Positions 44,868-45,146 of a stretch of 45,146 nucleotides of DNA are shown one piece after another. The notes below the pieces were generated by a model. That model worked only from the letters and a program-made list of their open reading frames with translations. It was not told where the DNA came from and ran no database searches. Every line of letters begins with the position of its first letter. The stretch's first letter is position 1. Made by a program: the position numbers and the translations under genes. The DNA is from UBA7803 sp041686955 (GTDB lineage Bacteria > Pseudomonadota > Gammaproteobacteria > Pseudomonadales > Azotimanducaceae): NCBI GenBank assembly GCA_041686955.1, contig JAWLCV010000031.1, forward strand, positions 1 to 45,146, read 5' to 3'.

Positions 44868-45146
44868 ATGAGAACCGAGGACATGATCATCGTCAGCGTC
44901 GATGACCACATCATCGAGCCGCCCGACATGTTCGACCGGCACGTGCCGGCGTCGCTGAAAGACAAGGCGCCGCAGCTCGTCACCCAGGAGGACGGCAGCA
45001 ACGTCTGGGTATTCGAGGACCGAACCGTGGTCAACGTGGGCCTGAATGCGGTGGTCGGCCGCCCGCGCAGCGAGTACGGCATGGAGCCCACCGCCTACGA
45101 CCAGCTCCGCAAGGGCACCTACGACGTCCACGCCCGCATCGACGAC
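44868..45146 (+). CDS. amidohydrolase family 2 protein, copy B (3' truncated)
   Basis: The first 93 codons are in the window and the frame stays open to the last base. It starts MRTEDMIIVSVDDHIIEPPDMF, matching amidohydrolase A (MEDMVIASIDDHIVEPPDMF) in the metal-binding DDHxxEPPDMF region, and continues with GLNAVVGRPRSEYGMEP, nearly identical to the equivalent part of copy A. A purine-rich site (CAGGGGG) lies before the ATG. The catalytic C-terminal His/Asp residues are outside the window. The gene has its own promoter of the GTATAAC class, unlike copy A, so the paralogues appear to be regulated differently. Confidence 0.9.
   Translation, partial: MRTEDMIIVSVDDHIIEPPDMFDRHVPASLKDKAPQLVTQEDGSNVWVFEDRTVVNVGLNAVVGRPRSEYGMEPTAYDQLRKGTYDVHARIDD

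Noticed and set aside
1..45146. tRNA, rRNA, CRISPR array, insertion sequence or phage integrase
   Set aside because: None seen on reading both strands: no cloverleaf-like sequence in the gaps, no regularly spaced repeats, no DDE transposase or integrase motifs. A covariance-model and profile search would be needed to exclude small RNAs.

Overview
The window looks like a chromosomal piece of a high-GC Gram-negative bacterium, most likely a gammaproteobacterium. Two TonB-dependent outer-membrane receptors and a periplasmic di-haem peroxidase show an outer membrane. The gene order ybhN-clsB-ybhP on the minus strand is the one known from Escherichia coli and its relatives. The genus cannot be named from sequence alone. 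Everything is densely coding. No tRNA, rRNA, CRISPR array, transposase or integrase was seen, and the only gene-free stretch longer than 300 bases is a decayed transporter gene.

Left edge (1-7.1 kb): a 5'-truncated alpha/beta hydrolase, the lipid/envelope trio ybhN-clsB-ybhP, a phytanoyl-CoA-dioxygenase-like oxygenase, a di-haem cytochrome c peroxidase and a second hydrolase. From about 6 kb to the right end the window is a catabolic cluster for a hydrophobic carboxylic acid or its precursor. The minus-strand block 17.4-6.1 kb encodes two heterodimeric acyl-CoA dehydrogenases, three enoyl-CoA hydratase/isomerases, a 2,4-dienoyl-CoA-reductase-type SDR, a hotdog thioesterase, a lipocalin-like protein and a hydrolase. 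From 17.5 to 32 kb come a TetR regulator divergent from a cytochrome P450, an amidohydrolase, a family III CoA transferase, two MFS carriers, an aldehyde dehydrogenase, two SDRs, a flavin-dependent LLM oxidoreductase, a [3Fe-4S] ferredoxin and a TonB receptor. From 36 to 45 kb come a FadR-type GntR regulator, a MaoC-like dehydratase, a HAD protein, a second ferredoxin, a second CoA transferase, a four-cysteine small protein, a GPH-type symporter, a second TonB receptor and the start of a second amidohydrolase. A reasonable inference is uptake by the receptors and MFS carriers, oxidation by P450/ferredoxin, aldehyde and alcohol oxidation, CoA transfer, then beta-oxidation-like shortening. The substrate is not identified; steroid-, terpenoid- or alicyclic-type acids are plausible.

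The most interesting signals are regulatory. (1) An operator TAAAC-N4-GTTTA lies between -35 and -10 in both the P450 promoter (18078-18091, beside tetR) and the promoter of the second ferredoxin 21 kb away (39081-39094). This predicts a TetR-controlled split monooxygenase. (2) Three strong promoters (36.9, 40.4 and 44.8 kb) carry GTATAAC-N3-TNTATAY exactly 23 bp upstream of TTGACTC, perhaps read by the neighbouring GntR protein. (3) A third, 20-bp element abuts the -35 box of the acyl-CoA dehydrogenase operon at 10.5 kb and of the second TonB receptor at 42.2 kb. The cluster therefore appears to be a multi-operon regulon with at least two operator classes.

At 33.4-36.1 kb a visibly lower-GC five-gene operon (tautomerase-like, DsbA-fold isomerase, ABM mono-oxygenase, GFA protein, PPOX-type flavoprotein) is bracketed by 33-bp imperfect direct repeats (31/33) that match the 3' end of the gntR gene. 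This is the mark of a horizontally acquired insertion.
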